64,000 bases of DNA from Rhizosaccharibacter radicis (GTDB lineage: Bacteria > Pseudomonadota > Alphaproteobacteria > Acetobacterales > Acetobacteraceae): NCBI GenBank assembly GCA_024508355.1, contig JAMZEJ010000002.1:425644-489643 (forward strand), written 5' to 3'. The position numbers and the translations under genes are program-made. Every line of letters starts with the position of its first letter. The stretch's first letter is position 1. Shown here piece by piece: positions 29,610 to 38,600 of this stretch. A model generated the notes under the pieces. It was not told where the DNA came from. It made no database searches and worked only from the letters and a program-made list of their open reading frames with translations.

Positions 29610-30722
29610 TCAATCCGCGCGGATGCCGAACCGGAACAGCGTGCTGCTGCGGAAGCGTTCGCCGGGACGAAGCACCGTGGACGGGAAATCCGGCTGGTTC
29701 GGGCTGTCCGGAAAATGCTGGGTCTCCAGGGTGAATCCGTCGGTCTGGCGGTAGAGGCCACCCCGGCCGGCATAAGTCCCGGCGAGAAAGTTGCCGGTAT
29801 AGAACTGCACGCCGGGCTCGGTGGTGAGGCATTCGAGCGTGCGCCCGGAGGCCGGGTCGTACGCCTCGGCCGCGGGCTGCAGCCCGTTGCCGCTGCGGTT
29901 CAGAATCCAGTTGTGGTCGAAGCCCTGGGCGATCGCCAGCTGCGGATCGTCTGCCCGGATGTCGCGGTCGATGCGCTTGAAGGTCCGGAAGTCGAACGGC
30001 GTGCCCGCCACGAACGCCATTTCGCCGGTCGGGATCGCGTGGGGATCGGTGGGCAGGTAGCGGTCGGCGTGGATCCGCACCAGCTGCGGCCCGACGCCGG
30101 CGGCCGATCCGACGCCGGCCAGGTTGAAATAGGCGTGGTTGGTGAGGTTGATCACCGTCGGCTTGTCGGTGGTGGCCTCGTAGTCGATCCGCAGGCCGTC
30201 GTCCGCCAGCGTGTAGGTCGCGTGCACGACCAGCGTGCCGGGAAAATTGCCGTCGCCGTCCGGGCTCACCAGCCGAAGCGTCACGGCCGCCGCCCGCGGA
30301 TCCTGCTTCCCCCCGGCGATCTCCCACAGGCGCTTGTCGAACCCGTTCCGGCCGCCATGCAGCGTGTTGGAACCGTTGTTGGCATCCAGCACGTATTCGT
30401 GGCCGTCGAGGGTGAAGCGGCCGCGCGCGATGCGGTTGGCGAAGCGGCCGATCAGGGCTCCGAAGAACAGGTTGCCGTCGGCGCTCTTGGTCTCGTATTC
30501 GCGCAGCGAGTGGAAGCCGAGCACGATGTCGGCCGGGCGGCCCTGGCGGTCGGGCGTCACGACGCGGGTGACGATGCCCCCGTAGTCGGTGACGCAAACC
30601 TCGATGCCATGCGCGTTGCGCAGGGTGAACAGCGTCGCCGTGCGTCCGTCGGCGGTGGTGCCGAACGGAGTGGCTTCCAGAGTCACCTCGCCACCGGCGG
30701 CGGCCCCATCCTCCGCCGTCAC
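29610..30722 (-). CDS. galM: Aldose 1-epimerase (galactose mutarotase)
   Basis: 370 residues from GTG 30722, chosen because no in-frame ATG exists near the start of homology and because the GTG overlaps the stop of a short upstream frame. It interconverts alpha and beta galactose. Family motifs are VCVTDYGGIVTRVVTPDR, GRFANRIARGRF, the catalytic-His region INLTNHAYFNLAG, and EPGVQFYTGN near the catalytic Glu. No export signal is obvious with this start. It supplies beta-galactose to the neighbouring 1-dehydrogenase. Confidence 0.88.
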   Translation of the reverse strand: MTAEDGAAAGGEVTLEATPFGTTADGRTATLFTLRNAHGIEVCVTDYGGIVTRVVTPDRQGRPADIVLGFHSLREYETKSADGNLFFGALIGRFANRIARGRFTLDGHEYVLDANNGSNTLHGGRNGFDKRLWEIAGGKQDPRAAAVTLRLVSPDGDGNFPGTLVVHATYTLADDGLRIDYEATTDKPTVINLTNHAYFNLAGVGSAAGVGPQLVRIHADRYLPTDPHAIPTGEMAFVAGTPFDFRTFKRIDRDIRADDPQLAIAQGFDHNWILNRSGNGLQPAAEAYDPASGRTLECLTTEPGVQFYTGNFLAGTYAGRGGLYRQTDGFTLETQHFPDSPNQPDFPSTVLRPGERFRSSTLFRFGIRAD

Positions 30723-30763
30723 GGGCGCTGTTCCGCCGGAAACGGTCCGATGCTCGCGGCCAT
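30719..30763 (-). CDS. Possible 14-residue leader peptide upstream of galM
   Basis: ATG 30763 opens MAASIGPFPAEQRP, whose TGA stop overlaps the galM GTG as GTGA. GGAGCAGG lies about 5-12 bases upstream as a ribosome site. Translational coupling through the overlap is plausible. The peptide has no clear attenuation motif and may simply be a start artefact. Confidence 0.3.
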   Translation of the reverse strand: MAASIGPFPAEQRP

Positions 30764-30788
30764 GCGCCTGCTCCCTGGGAACGGTCCG
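30738..30788. repeat. Pair of 12-bp direct repeats at the galM leader
   Basis: GGAAACGGTCCG (30738-30749) and GGGAACGGTCCG (30777-30788) differ at one base and start 39 bp apart, nearly four helical turns. They flank the putative leader ATG. They could be operator half-sites for an internal promoter; no protein is assigned. Confidence 0.4.
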
Positions 30789-30837
30789 GTGGTGGAAGCG
30801 GGGCGGCGGCTCGCCGGGAGCCGCCGCCCCGCGCGGA

Positions 30838-31836
30838 TCAGGCGGCGCCGTTGGCGTTTTTGGCGTCCGCCAGCTCGTCGAGCGGCGACGGGCCGAGCTC
30901 CTGGAGCACCTGCGCCATGCGCGCATAGGCCTTGTTGCGATAGGCGACGAGCCGGGCCGCCATCTCCGGCTCGAACGTGCCGTAGAAGCCGGCGCCGTTC
31001 TTCACGCCGTGCTTGCCGCTCGACACCAGGGAGCTCAGCAGCTCCGGCGTCTTCAGACGGTCGCCGAACGCGTCCTCGAAGGTCTTGAAGCAGTTGGCGT
31101 AGACATCCAGCCCCGCCATGTCGGCGATGCCGAAGGGGCCGAAGAACGGCAGCCGGAAGCCGAAGGTGGAGCGGACGATCACGTCCACGTCCTCGGCGGT
31201 GGCGATGCCCTCCTCAACGATGGCGTTGGCTTCCTTGAACAGCACGTATTGCAGGCGGTTCAGCACGAAGCCCGGCGCGTCGGCGACCTGGGCGCCGAGA
31301 CGGTTCGCGCGGCGCAGCATCTGCTTCACCACGGGGATGGTCGCCGGGTCGGTCGCCTCGCCGGCCACCAGCTCCACGCCGGGGATGAAGGGGGCCGGGT
31401 TGGAGAAATGCACGGTGAGGAAGCGCTCGGGGTTGGTCACCGCCGGCACCAGCACGCTGACGGGCAGGGTGGAGGTGTTGGTGCCGATGATCGCCTCCGG
31501 CCGCGCGGCGGCGCAGATGCGGCGCAGCACCTCGTGCTTCACCGCCGGCACCTCGAACACGGCTTCCTCGACGAAGTCGACGTCGCGCACCGCGTCCTCG
31601 ATGGAGGGCGCCGCGCGCAGGTTCTTCTCGATCGCGGCCGCGGAGCCTGCGGGGAACAGCCCCTGCTCCTCGAACTCGCGCGCTTCGCGCAGCAGCCGCT
31701 CGTGCGCCTTGGCCGCCGCGTCCGCGGACACGTCCGCCAGCACCACCGACAGCCCGGCCGCCGCCAGCGACTGCGCGATGCCGCCGCCCATGTAGCCGGC
31801 GCCGACCACCGCCACCGTTTCGATCGTCGTGATCAT
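30838..31836 (-). CDS. 3-hydroxyacyl-CoA dehydrogenase-family oxidoreductase
   Basis: 332 residues. The N-terminal Rossmann motif is VAVVGAGYMGGGIAQSLA, with SxHxxN catalytic elements in GTNTSTLPVS and TVHFSNPAPFIPGVELV, and a C-terminal helical domain with APGFVLNRLQYVLFKEAN. It has a single NAD domain without a hydratase. The superfamily also holds L-carnitine dehydrogenase and lambda-crystallin/L-gulonate 3-dehydrogenase, which act on non-CoA hydroxyacids. Placed among L-erythrulose and galactose genes, a polyol- or sugar-acid dehydrogenase feeding the pathway is more likely than fatty-acid oxidation; this is inference. Confidence 0.78.
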   Translation of the reverse strand: MITTIETVAVVGAGYMGGGIAQSLAAAGLSVVLADVSADAAAKAHERLLREAREFEEQGLFPAGSAAAIEKNLRAAPSIEDAVRDVDFVEEAVFEVPAVKHEVLRRICAAARPEAIIGTNTSTLPVSVLVPAVTNPERFLTVHFSNPAPFIPGVELVAGEATDPATIPVVKQMLRRANRLGAQVADAPGFVLNRLQYVLFKEANAIVEEGIATAEDVDVIVRSTFGFRLPFFGPFGIADMAGLDVYANCFKTFEDAFGDRLKTPELLSSLVSSGKHGVKNGAGFYGTFEPEMAARLVAYRNKAYARMAQVLQELGPSPLDELADAKNANGAA

Positions 31837-31878
31837 CGAAGCAACACTCCCGAGGGCCGCGTCGCGCGGCCGGTTTTC

Positions 31879-32640
31879 TTATTGAAGAACGGCCGGTCCG
31901 GCGGATGCGGCCGCTTCGGTCAGCACCTGGCGCAGCGCGCCCACATCGTGCGCGAAACGGCCCAGAAACAGCCCGTCCACCGCATCGCCCAGCCGGGTCA
32001 GCAGCCCGGGCCCCGCGCTGCCGCCATAGATCAACTTCGCCCGCGGCCAGCCGGCCAGCAGCGTGCGCAAACCGCCCGCCACGGCGGCGATGTAGTCGGG
32101 GGGCGCCGGTTCGGCCGCACCGATCGCCCACACCGGTTCCCAGGCGAACACCAACTCGGACTCCGCCGGAAGCCCCTCGGCCGCGCTGGCGAACTGCGCC
32201 GCGCACTCCGCCACGGCTTGTTCCGGCGTGCCCCGCCGCATTTCCCCGATGCACAGCACCGGCACGAGGCCGTTGCGGATCGCCGCGCGCATCTTCAGCG
32301 ACACGACCTCCTCGGTCTCGCCGAACAGCCGGCGGCGCTCGGCGTGGCCGATCTCGACATAGCGGCAGCCGGCCTCGCGCAGCATCGGCGCCGACACCTC
32401 GCCGGTGAAGGCGCCCGCATCCTCCCAGAACATGTTCTGGGCACCGAGCGCCACGCCCGTGCCGTCGAGGATCTCGGCCGACTCCCGCAGGGACAGGAAG
32501 CCCGGGATCACGAACAGCCCGACGCCGGGCGGCAGACCCTCACGCGCCGCCGCGGCGACCGCATCCATCCATTCCCGGGTGCGGGCCAGCCCCATGTACA
32601 TCTTGAGGCTGACGCCCACGAGGCGCGTGCGACCGGACAC
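31879..32640 (-). CDS. lerI: Triosephosphate isomerase-like L-erythrulose 1-phosphate isomerase (LerI/EryH type)
   Basis: 253 residues. It is TIM-like but lacks the canonical GNWKMN start, having VGVSLKMYMGLARTREW instead; that feature and FWEDAGAFTGEVS match the four-carbon-sugar isomerases LerI and EryH. The catalytic Lys is in KMYM, the His in EIGHAERR and the Glu in FAWEPVWAIG. The known reaction converts L-erythrulose 1-phosphate to D-erythrulose 4-phosphate. It starts 9 bp after the rpiB-like stop. Housekeeping TpiA is the alternative but fits the N-terminus poorly. Confidence 0.82.
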   Translation of the reverse strand: MSGRTRLVGVSLKMYMGLARTREWMDAVAAAAREGLPPGVGLFVIPGFLSLRESAEILDGTGVALGAQNMFWEDAGAFTGEVSAPMLREAGCRYVEIGHAERRRLFGETEEVVSLKMRAAIRNGLVPVLCIGEMRRGTPEQAVAECAAQFASAAEGLPAESELVFAWEPVWAIGAAEPAPPDYIAAVAGGLRTLLAGWPRAKLIYGGSAGPGLLTRLGDAVDGLFLGRFAHDVGALRQVLTEAAASAGPAVLQ

Positions 32641-32649
32641 CGAGAAGGC

Positions 32650-33117
32650 TCAGTTCCGCTGCTCGTAGGAGCGGATCGCCTCGACCTTGGGACCGGAGGA
32701 CGAGGACGGGTCGAAGCGGTGCTTGAGCCATTCCGCCGCGAGCGCGCGCGCCAGCTCCAGCCCGATCACCCGCTCCCCGAAGCACAGCACCTGGGCATCG
32801 TTGCTGAGCACCGCGCGCTGCACCGAATAAACGTCGTGCGCGGTGACGGCACGGATGCCCGGCACCTTGTTGGCGCTGATCGCCACGCCGAGGCCGGTGC
32901 CGCAGATCAGCAGCGCCCGGTCGGCCTCGCCCGCCGCCACCATGCGCGCCGCGCGCACCGCGACGTGCGGATAGGCCTCGGGATCGTCGGCGACCACGCC
33001 AACATCCACCACGGACGCCACCGCCTCGTGCTTCTCGAAATCGCGCTTCAACGCGTCGCGGAAGCGGACCCCCGCCTCGTCGCATCCGATCACGATGCGG
33101 AACCCGGTATCACTCAT
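32650..33117 (-). CDS. derI: RpiB-like D-erythrulose 4-phosphate isomerase (DerI/EryI type)
   Basis: 155 residues. It has the RpiB/LacAB fold with [11 protein letters not shown] at the phosphate-binding N-terminus and the catalytic Cys region [18 protein letters not shown]. In four-carbon sugar pathways this group converts D-erythrulose 4-phosphate to D-erythrose 4-phosphate, which enters the pentose phosphate pathway. ATG 33117 overlaps the kinase stop by ATGA. Ribose 5-phosphate isomerase B is the alternative; context favours DerI. Confidence 0.82.
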   Translation of the reverse strand: MSDTGFRIVIGCDEAGVRFRDALKRDFEKHEAVASVVDVGVVADDPEAYPHVAVRAARMVAAGEADRALLICGTGLGVAISANKVPGIRAVTAHDVYSVQRAVLSNDAQVLCFGERVIGLELARALAAEWLKHRFDPSSSSGPKVEAIRSYEQRN

Positions 33118-34826
33118 CGAACGAACTCCCCGACAGTACGGGCGGCCAGCGCGAACGAGACCGCTCCGGCATCGCGATGACCGCGCGACCGTTCGGCATG
33201 GTTCCGGGCCCGCCCCAGTTGCGGCAACAGATCCTTGGTGCCCTCGGCGGCGGCGTGCGCCGCCTCCGACGCCCTGCTCCAGGCTTCCGAAAGCGGCGTG
33301 CCCGCGTCCAGCGCTCCGGACAGGACCCGCGCGAAAGGCTCGAACGCGTCCACCAGCGTCTTGTCGCCGGGCTTGGCGCCCCCCAGGCGCATCACGTTCT
33401 CGATCGCCGCCCGCGCGGCGGCGGCCACGGCGGCCGCGTCGGGCGCCCGCTCGTCGCTCAGCGCCCCGGCGGCGGACCGCAGGCCCAGCCCCCAGATCGC
33501 GCCCGAGGTGCCGCCCGCCCGGTCCGCCCAGCTGTCGGCGGCCGCGGCAAGCACGCTGGCGGCACCCGCACCGGCGCCGGCCGCCTCGCGCGCACCGGCG
33601 GCGGCGGCGGCGGCGCCGCGCGTCATGCCCTGGCCGTGATCGCCGTCGCCGGCCAGCGCGTCGATCCGGCCGAGCTCTTCTTCCGCACCGCGCAGCGCGG
33701 TGGCGAGCGCGTCCAGCGCCCGGGCGATCCCCGCGCCGGCTTCACGCGACGGCGCGGGCGCCTCGGTCCAGCGATTGCCCGCCTCGGCGTCGTCCGGCGG
33801 CAGCGGCGCGGCGGGGCCGGCCTCGGACACCGTGCCGATCCGCAGCGCGGGCGAATCGCAGGGCGCGAGCCAGAACCGCTCCAGCTCCTCGTCCAGCCAG
33901 CAGATCGTGAGCGAGCAGCCTTCCATGTCGAGGCTGGTGACGTATTCGCCCACCAGCGGCGCCACCAGCGCGAGCCCCGCCCCCCGCAGCGCGGACGCCA
34001 CATGCGTCCACAGCACGAACAGCTCCTCGTACTTGGTGCCGCCGAGCCCGTTCAGCAGCACCGCCACCCGGCCGCCCGTGGCCCCATCCGGCGCGTCCTC
34101 CAGCAGACGGCGCACCAGCAGCGCCCCGAGCTCGGCCGCGGATGCCGTGGGCTGCTCGTCGATGCCCGGCTCGCCATGGATGCCGAGCCCGATCGCCATG
34201 CGGCCTTCCGGCACGGTGAACAACGGTCCGTCGGCGCCCGGCAGGGTGCAGCCGCCGAACGCGACGCCAAAGGAACGGGTGCGGTCGTTGGCGTGGCGTG
34301 CCAGCCGCTCCACTTCGTCGAGACCAAGCCCGGCCTCGGCGGCGGCACCCGCCACCTTGAGCACCATCACGTCGCCCGCGACGCCGCGGCGCCTGGCTTC
34401 CTGGCCGCGGGGAGCACTCACCACGTCGTCGGTCACCGGCACCACCCGGGTGTCGATGCCGTCCGCGCGCAGCCGCTCGGCGGCGAAACCGAAATTGAGC
34501 ACGTCGCCCGCGTAGTTGCCGAAGCACAGCACCACGCCGCCGCCGCGATGGGCCTTGCGCGCCACGTTGGCGATCAGCCGGGTCGCAGGGGACGCGAACA
34601 CGTCGCCCGCCACCGCCGCGTCGCCGAGGCCGGGACCGACATAGCCGTTGAACACGGGATAGTGGCCGGAGCCGCCGCCGATCACCAGCGCCACCTTGTT
34701 CTCCGGGGTCGCGGTGGCGCGCACCACGCCGCCGGTCACCGGCCGGACCAGTCGCCCGTGCACGTCGCAGAAGCCCGCCAGGGCCTGTTCCGCGAAATGG
34801 TCGGCATCGTCCACGATATGGGTCAC
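33114..34826 (-). CDS. lerK: Dihydroxyacetone kinase-family L-erythrulose kinase (DhaK-DhaL fusion)
   Basis: 570 residues from GTG 34826. The DhaK domain (about 1-330) has [27 protein letters not shown] and the substrate-linking His217 in [10 protein letters not shown]. The DhaL domain (about 365-570) has [11 protein letters not shown], the ADP/Mg loop, and GGTSGAIWG. Such single-chain ATP-dependent kinases act on dihydroxyacetone or L-erythrulose. The following two isomerase genes supply exactly the steps needed after L-erythrulose phosphorylation, so L-erythrulose 1-phosphate is the probable product. It is the first gene of the operon and divergent from a LysR regulator. Confidence 0.85.
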   Translation of the reverse strand: MTHIVDDADHFAEQALAGFCDVHGRLVRPVTGGVVRATATPENKVALVIGGGSGHYPVFNGYVGPGLGDAAVAGDVFASPATRLIANVARKAHRGGGVVLCFGNYAGDVLNFGFAAERLRADGIDTRVVPVTDDVVSAPRGQEARRRGVAGDVMVLKVAGAAAEAGLGLDEVERLARHANDRTRSFGVAFGGCTLPGADGPLFTVPEGRMAIGLGIHGEPGIDEQPTASAAELGALLVRRLLEDAPDGATGGRVAVLLNGLGGTKYEELFVLWTHVASALRGAGLALVAPLVGEYVTSLDMEGCSLTICWLDEELERFWLAPCDSPALRIGTVSEAGPAAPLPPDDAEAGNRWTEAPAPSREAGAGIARALDALATALRGAEEELGRIDALAGDGDHGQGMTRGAAAAAAGAREAAGAGAGAASVLAAAADSWADRAGGTSGAIWGLGLRSAAGALSDERAPDAAAVAAAARAAIENVMRLGGAKPGDKTLVDAFEPFARVLSGALDAGTPLSEAWSRASEAAHAAAEGTKDLLPQLGRARNHAERSRGHRDAGAVSFALAARTVGEFVR

Positions 34827-35012
34827 GTGTCGCTCGTCCTTTCCTGCCCGCACGTCACGGGACAGACCCTCCGCCGTCCTCGGGCCGTCGCCACCGGCCA
34901 TGCCGATGAGAACAGCCCGCGTGCCGGTCGGAACAGGACCCCGCTCCGCGTCGCGGGCCGCCGGCCGGAGGACCGTCGCGGGCGCCGCTTCGTTGAGGCG
35001 AACGATAAACCT

Positions 35013-35026
35013 CCGTTTGATAACGG
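35013..35026. promoter_or_regulatory. Dyad CCGTT-N4-AACGG between lerK and LysR
   Basis: A perfect 5-bp inverted repeat in the 239-bp divergent intergenic region, set in an AT-richer stretch (AACGATAAAC, TTTGATAACGG). It is about 190 bp upstream of lerK and 40 bp upstream of the LysR gene. A LysR-type operator is likely by position; no site has been verified. Confidence 0.5.
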
Positions 35027-35050
35027 TCCACCATCGAAGATCGTGATTTC

Positions 35051-35068
35051 CATACCAGGATCGGTATG
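35051..35068. promoter_or_regulatory. Dyad CATACC-N6-GGTATG at the LysR start
   Basis: A perfect 6-bp inverted repeat that covers the ribosome site AGGA and the ATG at 35066. It resembles LysR-type T-rich/A-rich dyads. Binding here would let the regulator repress its own expression. Confidence 0.5.
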
Positions 35069-36055
35069 ATCGGGCCGATGGTTTCCCGCACCCGCCTCCT
35101 GCCCGGCTGGTTCAGCCACAGCCGGCTGAAGATACGCCACCTCCAGCTCCTGGCGGCCCTGCACCGGCAGAAGCGGCTGCATCTTGCGGCCGACGGGCTG
35201 GGCATCTCGCAGCCGGCCGCGTCCCGGCTGCTGGTGGAGCTGGAGGACGGGCTCGGCCAGCCCTTGTTCAGCCGCCAGGGCCGGACCCTGGAACCGACCC
35301 CCTTCGGCGAGATCCTCACCCGGCGGGCGCTGGCGATCCTGAGCGAGCTGGACGGCGCGCGCGACGAGATGAACGCGCTGGGCGACGGCCATCTCGGCCG
35401 CGTCGCGGTGGGCGCGGTGGACGGCCCGATGGTGGAACTGCTGGCGGGGATCGCCGCGCGTGCGCTGGAAGACCATCCGCGGCTGGAGATCGCCCTGCAT
35501 GGCGGTTCCAGCACCACCCTGCTCGACGGGCTGCTGGGCGGCCATCTCGACATGGTGCTGGGCCGCCCCGTGCCGCCGTTCGATCCCAAGCTGCTGAGCT
35601 ATGCCGAACGGGGCCGGGAGGATTTCGCGCTGGTGGCCCGCGCCGGACACCCCCTGCAGGCGCAGCTGTCGCGCCACAAGCGCCGGTTCGGCCTGGCCGA
35701 GCTCCGCGAGGCGCGCTGGGTGCTGCAGCCGCGCGGCTCCATCCTGCGCGACACGGTGGATGCGATGTTCCTGGCGGCCGGCACCGCCCCCCCGGACCGG
35801 ATGCTCAGCACCGATTCCTTTGCCGCCACCCTGAGCCTGCTGCGCGAGACCGATGCGGTGAGCGTGCTGAGCGAACCGCTGGCGCGGCAGCAGGCGGAAT
35901 ACGGGCAGCTCACCATCCTGCCGCTCGATCCGGCACCGAGCGCCGGGCCCTACGGGCTGATCCTGCCGGTGGGCCGCTCCCCGTCGCCCGCCGCCCGCAC
36001 CGTGCTGGCGCTCCTTGACGCGGCGGTGCCACCCCCTGGCCGGACGGGCCCGTAG
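35066..36055 (+). CDS. LysR-family regulator of the carbohydrate operon (GbpR-like)
   Basis: 329 residues from ATG 35066 (AGGA five bases upstream); ATG 35078 is an alternative. The helix-turn-helix has LKIRHLQLLAALHRQKRLH and GISQPAASRLLVELE, then GQPLFSRQGRTLEPTPFGE; the effector domain follows. The N-terminal style SRLKIRHLQLL is shared with GbpR-type sugar regulators. It is divergent from lerK, so it probably senses the pathway substrate. Confidence 0.88.
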   Translation: MIGPMVSRTRLLPGWFSHSRLKIRHLQLLAALHRQKRLHLAADGLGISQPAASRLLVELEDGLGQPLFSRQGRTLEPTPFGEILTRRALAILSELDGARDEMNALGDGHLGRVAVGAVDGPMVELLAGIAARALEDHPRLEIALHGGSSTTLLDGLLGGHLDMVLGRPVPPFDPKLLSYAERGREDFALVARAGHPLQAQLSRHKRRFGLAELREARWVLQPRGSILRDTVDAMFLAAGTAPPDRMLSTDSFAATLSLLRETDAVSVLSEPLARQQAEYGQLTILPLDPAPSAGPYGLILPVGRSPSPAARTVLALLDAAVPPPGRTGP

Positions 36056-36190
36056 GGCCGGCCACCCGGGTCAGAACCGACGCGGCGAAGCGCGATCGGT
36101 CCGGCGGTGCTTGAGAACCACGGTGCATCCGGGGCGGAACGCGGTCCATCGCCAGGTCACGTAGAGAGCATGGGCGCCCGCGTCGGCTCA

Positions 36191-36220
36191 GCCCGCCAGA
36201 CTTGGGGCGCCAAGTCGGGC
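36191..36220. terminator. Bidirectional hairpin between convergent genes
   Basis: The inner stem ACTTGG (36200-36205) pairs with CCAAGT (36210-36215) over loop GGCG. The outer stem GCCCG (36191-36195) pairs with CGGGC (36216-36220), with a CCAG bulge. It lies between the LysR stop at 36055 and the hydrolase stop at 36243, suited to ending both transcripts. Confidence 0.55.
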
Positions 36221-36242
36221 CGCCAACGTCGGGCTGCCAGAC

Positions 36243-37172
36243 TCAGCGTCCCAGAAACGGTTGCACCGCGTCCAGCCATGCCTGCGGGCGTTCCACCGGC
36301 GGCGCGTGCCCGCAATCGGGCACCACCACCAGCCGGGCGCCGGCGATGCGCGCGGCGTAGTCCCGGCCGTCCGCCAGCGGCACCAGCCGGTCGTCGCCGC
36401 CCCACACCACCAGCGTCGGCACCCGGATGGCGCCGAGGCGGCCATCCACGAACGCGTCCGCCGCCTCCATGCCCTGCCAGAAGCTTTGCACGGTCCAGCC
36501 GTCCCCGGCCTCCAGCTTGGCCTCGAACTGCTGGCGGGCGAGCGCGGGGGTGGCGAGCGACCGGTCATGGAAGATGGTGGCGAGCGATCCCTGGCTCTGC
36601 GTGATCGACAAGGGCCGGCCGAACGCGCCACCCCCACGGGCCAGCAGGGAGCGGTGCCCGGCGGCATCGGTGAGCACCAGATGGGCGGGAAGCGGCAGGC
36701 CGCGGGCGGGATCCGAGGCCGCGATGGTGTAGCTGGCGGCGATCCATCCGCCCAGCGACTCTCCCAGCAGGTCGAACCGCGCGGTGCCGGTCGCGTGGAG
36801 GAAGCCGCCCAGCATGTCCACCCACAACGGCACCCCGTAGGACACGAGCGGCTTGTCCGACAGCCCGAAGCCGAGCTGATCCGGTGCCAGCACGTGGTGA
36901 TCGCGGGCCAGCACCCGCATCACGCGCCCCCAGTCGAACGAGGCCCGGCTACCGAGCCCGTGCAGCAGCACGATCGTCGGTCCCTCGCCCAGCTCGTAGA
37001 AGCGGATGGTTCTGCCATACACCGAAACGCTTTTCTGGGCAGGCAACGCCGAAACATCGCCCAGCGGATCGGGAGCGCCCGGTGTGGCCGCCATCCCCGG
37101 AACCGGAACGCAGCCCAGCGCCGCCGCGAACCACATCGCTGCCCACCGCCGCATCACCCGGCCACCGACCAT
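36243..37172 (-). CDS. Exported alpha/beta hydrolase
   Basis: 309 residues. The signal peptide MRRWAAMWFAAALGCVPVPGMAA is followed by an alpha/beta-hydrolase fold: oxyanion LLHGLGS, DQLGFGLSDKP, nucleophile Ser in LLGESLGGWIA, acid Asp near VWGGDDRLVPL, and base His in PDCGHAPPVERP. The catalytic machinery is complete. It is downstream of the oxalate decarboxylase and TonB receptor genes on the same strand, 91 bp after the former. A periplasmic esterase is the safe call; substrate unknown. Confidence 0.85.
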   Translation of the reverse strand: MVGGRVMRRWAAMWFAAALGCVPVPGMAATPGAPDPLGDVSALPAQKSVSVYGRTIRFYELGEGPTIVLLHGLGSRASFDWGRVMRVLARDHHVLAPDQLGFGLSDKPLVSYGVPLWVDMLGGFLHATGTARFDLLGESLGGWIAASYTIAASDPARGLPLPAHLVLTDAAGHRSLLARGGGAFGRPLSITQSQGSLATIFHDRSLATPALARQQFEAKLEAGDGWTVQSFWQGMEAADAFVDGRLGAIRVPTLVVWGGDDRLVPLADGRDYAARIAGARLVVVPDCGHAPPVERPQAWLDAVQPFLGR

Positions 37173-37263
37173 GACATCCGCCCCTTCATTGCCGTCGAGG
37201 GGTGTCAGCGTGGCATCGCCGGCCGTGATGAAGCAATCGCCGCCGGCGCGGCACTCGTCCGGT

Positions 37264-38505
37264 TCAGCCCGGCAGCACCGGATGCTTCACCTTGTCGAGC
37301 GCGCCCATCACGGCGTCGGACAGATCCAGATGGCCGCGCACGAGCTCGGGCGGCGTCAATGCCATCCACTGGTTGAGCGAGATGTCGGCGAAGCGGTCGC
37401 TCTTGAACATCTCCAGGAACCGCAGCGTGTCCTTGCCGGTATTCTCGATATAGTGCCCCATCGCGAACGGCACGTAGCCCACGTCGCCCGCACGGTAGTC
37501 GAAGGTGCGCGCGTTGCCGGACGAGCCGAACACGCCCATGCGCGCCTCGCCGGAGATGTAGTACTGCCATTCGTCCGCGGTGGGATGCCAGTGCAGCTCG
37601 CGCACGCCGCCAGGCTCGATCTCCACCAGCGCCGAGGCGATGGTGGTCGCTACCTTGAAATTGGTGGAATCCACGATGCGCACGGTGCCGCCCGGCATGG
37701 ATTTCGGCGTCATCGCCGTCATGCGGAACGAATATGGGTTCGGTACCGTCCCTTGCGGGTTGGAAGGGCGGTCCGCGGGCAGCGGTCCGGGCAACGGCAG
37801 GGGAAAGATGTAGCGCTTGTCGGGATCGGGCGTGTGCCCGAAGTTATCAGCCGGGACGCGGAAGTTCTTCGCCAGCACGCCGGGCGGCACGTGGCGGAAC
37901 CAGTCCGAGATCAGGAAGGTGCTGTCCTCGTCGAAGGCGCCGTCATCGAACACCAGCAGGAACTCGCAGCCATCGTCGCCGAGGCCCTGGATGGAATGGG
38001 GGATGCCCGACGGGAAGAACCAGAGATCGCCTTCGTGCACGTCGTCGATGAAGTTGCGTCCGTCGGCATCGATGGCGCTGATGCGGGCCGATCCGTACAG
38101 CATGAAGGCCCATTCCGCCTCCTTGTGCCAGTGCATCTCCCGGGCCGAGCCCTTGTTGAGACGCATGTTCACGCCGGCGATGTTCTTGGACACGCCGAGT
38201 TCGCGCACCGTCGCCTGCCGGGTCCAGCCGCCGTCGGTCTGGCGCATATGGGCGTCGGCGAAGGAGAAGCGCAGGTTCGGCAGCGTGCCGTGGTCGGTCG
38301 CCGGCGGATTGAGCATGTCCGGGTTCTGGCCGGCGCGGACCGGGTCCCCGGGACCGGGATCGGTGCCGCCCATGCCCGGCTGCCGGGAGGGTGCGGGCAG
38401 GCTGGCGGCGTGCGCGACGGCCTGCCTTGCCGCGGCGAGACTGGCCGCCGACACGCTCGCGGCGGCGCCGGCGGACAGGATGCGTCGGCGTGACAAAGGA
38501 TCCAT
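37264..38505 (-). CDS. oxdC: Oxalate decarboxylase (bicupin), Tat-exported
   Basis: 413 residues. SRRRILSAGAAASVSA at the N-terminus is a Tat signal. Two cupin domains each carry a manganese site: His125, His127, Glu131 and His170, then His305, His307, Glu312 and His351. The flexible lid that is SENST in Bacillus OxdC reads DEDST (residues 192-196) here, keeping the catalytic Glu. In the known enzyme that Glu is the proton donor needed for decarboxylation rather than oxidation. The reaction is oxalate to formate and carbon dioxide in the periplasm, consuming protons, which would help an acid-living organism. No formate dehydrogenase gene is in view. Confidence 0.9.
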   Translation of the reverse strand: MDPLSRRRILSAGAAASVSAASLAAARQAVAHAASLPAPSRQPGMGGTDPGPGDPVRAGQNPDMLNPPATDHGTLPNLRFSFADAHMRQTDGGWTRQATVRELGVSKNIAGVNMRLNKGSAREMHWHKEAEWAFMLYGSARISAIDADGRNFIDDVHEGDLWFFPSGIPHSIQGLGDDGCEFLLVFDDGAFDEDSTFLISDWFRHVPPGVLAKNFRVPADNFGHTPDPDKRYIFPLPLPGPLPADRPSNPQGTVPNPYSFRMTAMTPKSMPGGTVRIVDSTNFKVATTIASALVEIEPGGVRELHWHPTADEWQYYISGEARMGVFGSSGNARTFDYRAGDVGYVPFAMGHYIENTGKDTLRFLEMFKSDRFADISLNQWMALTPPELVRGHLDLSDAVMGALDKVKHPVLPG

Positions 38506-38600
38506 GAACCGCGTTCCCCCCTGGTCACGACACGAACGGCCGGATCGGCGGATCGTTGCGACGGCCGTTTCCCCGGAGGACCGGGGAAACGGGGGCGCCC

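Noticed and set aside
31879..32640. Housekeeping triosephosphate isomerase
   Set aside because: The GNWKMN start is replaced by SLKMYM and the gene sits with a DhaK-type kinase and an RpiB-like gene, matching LerI/EryH instead.
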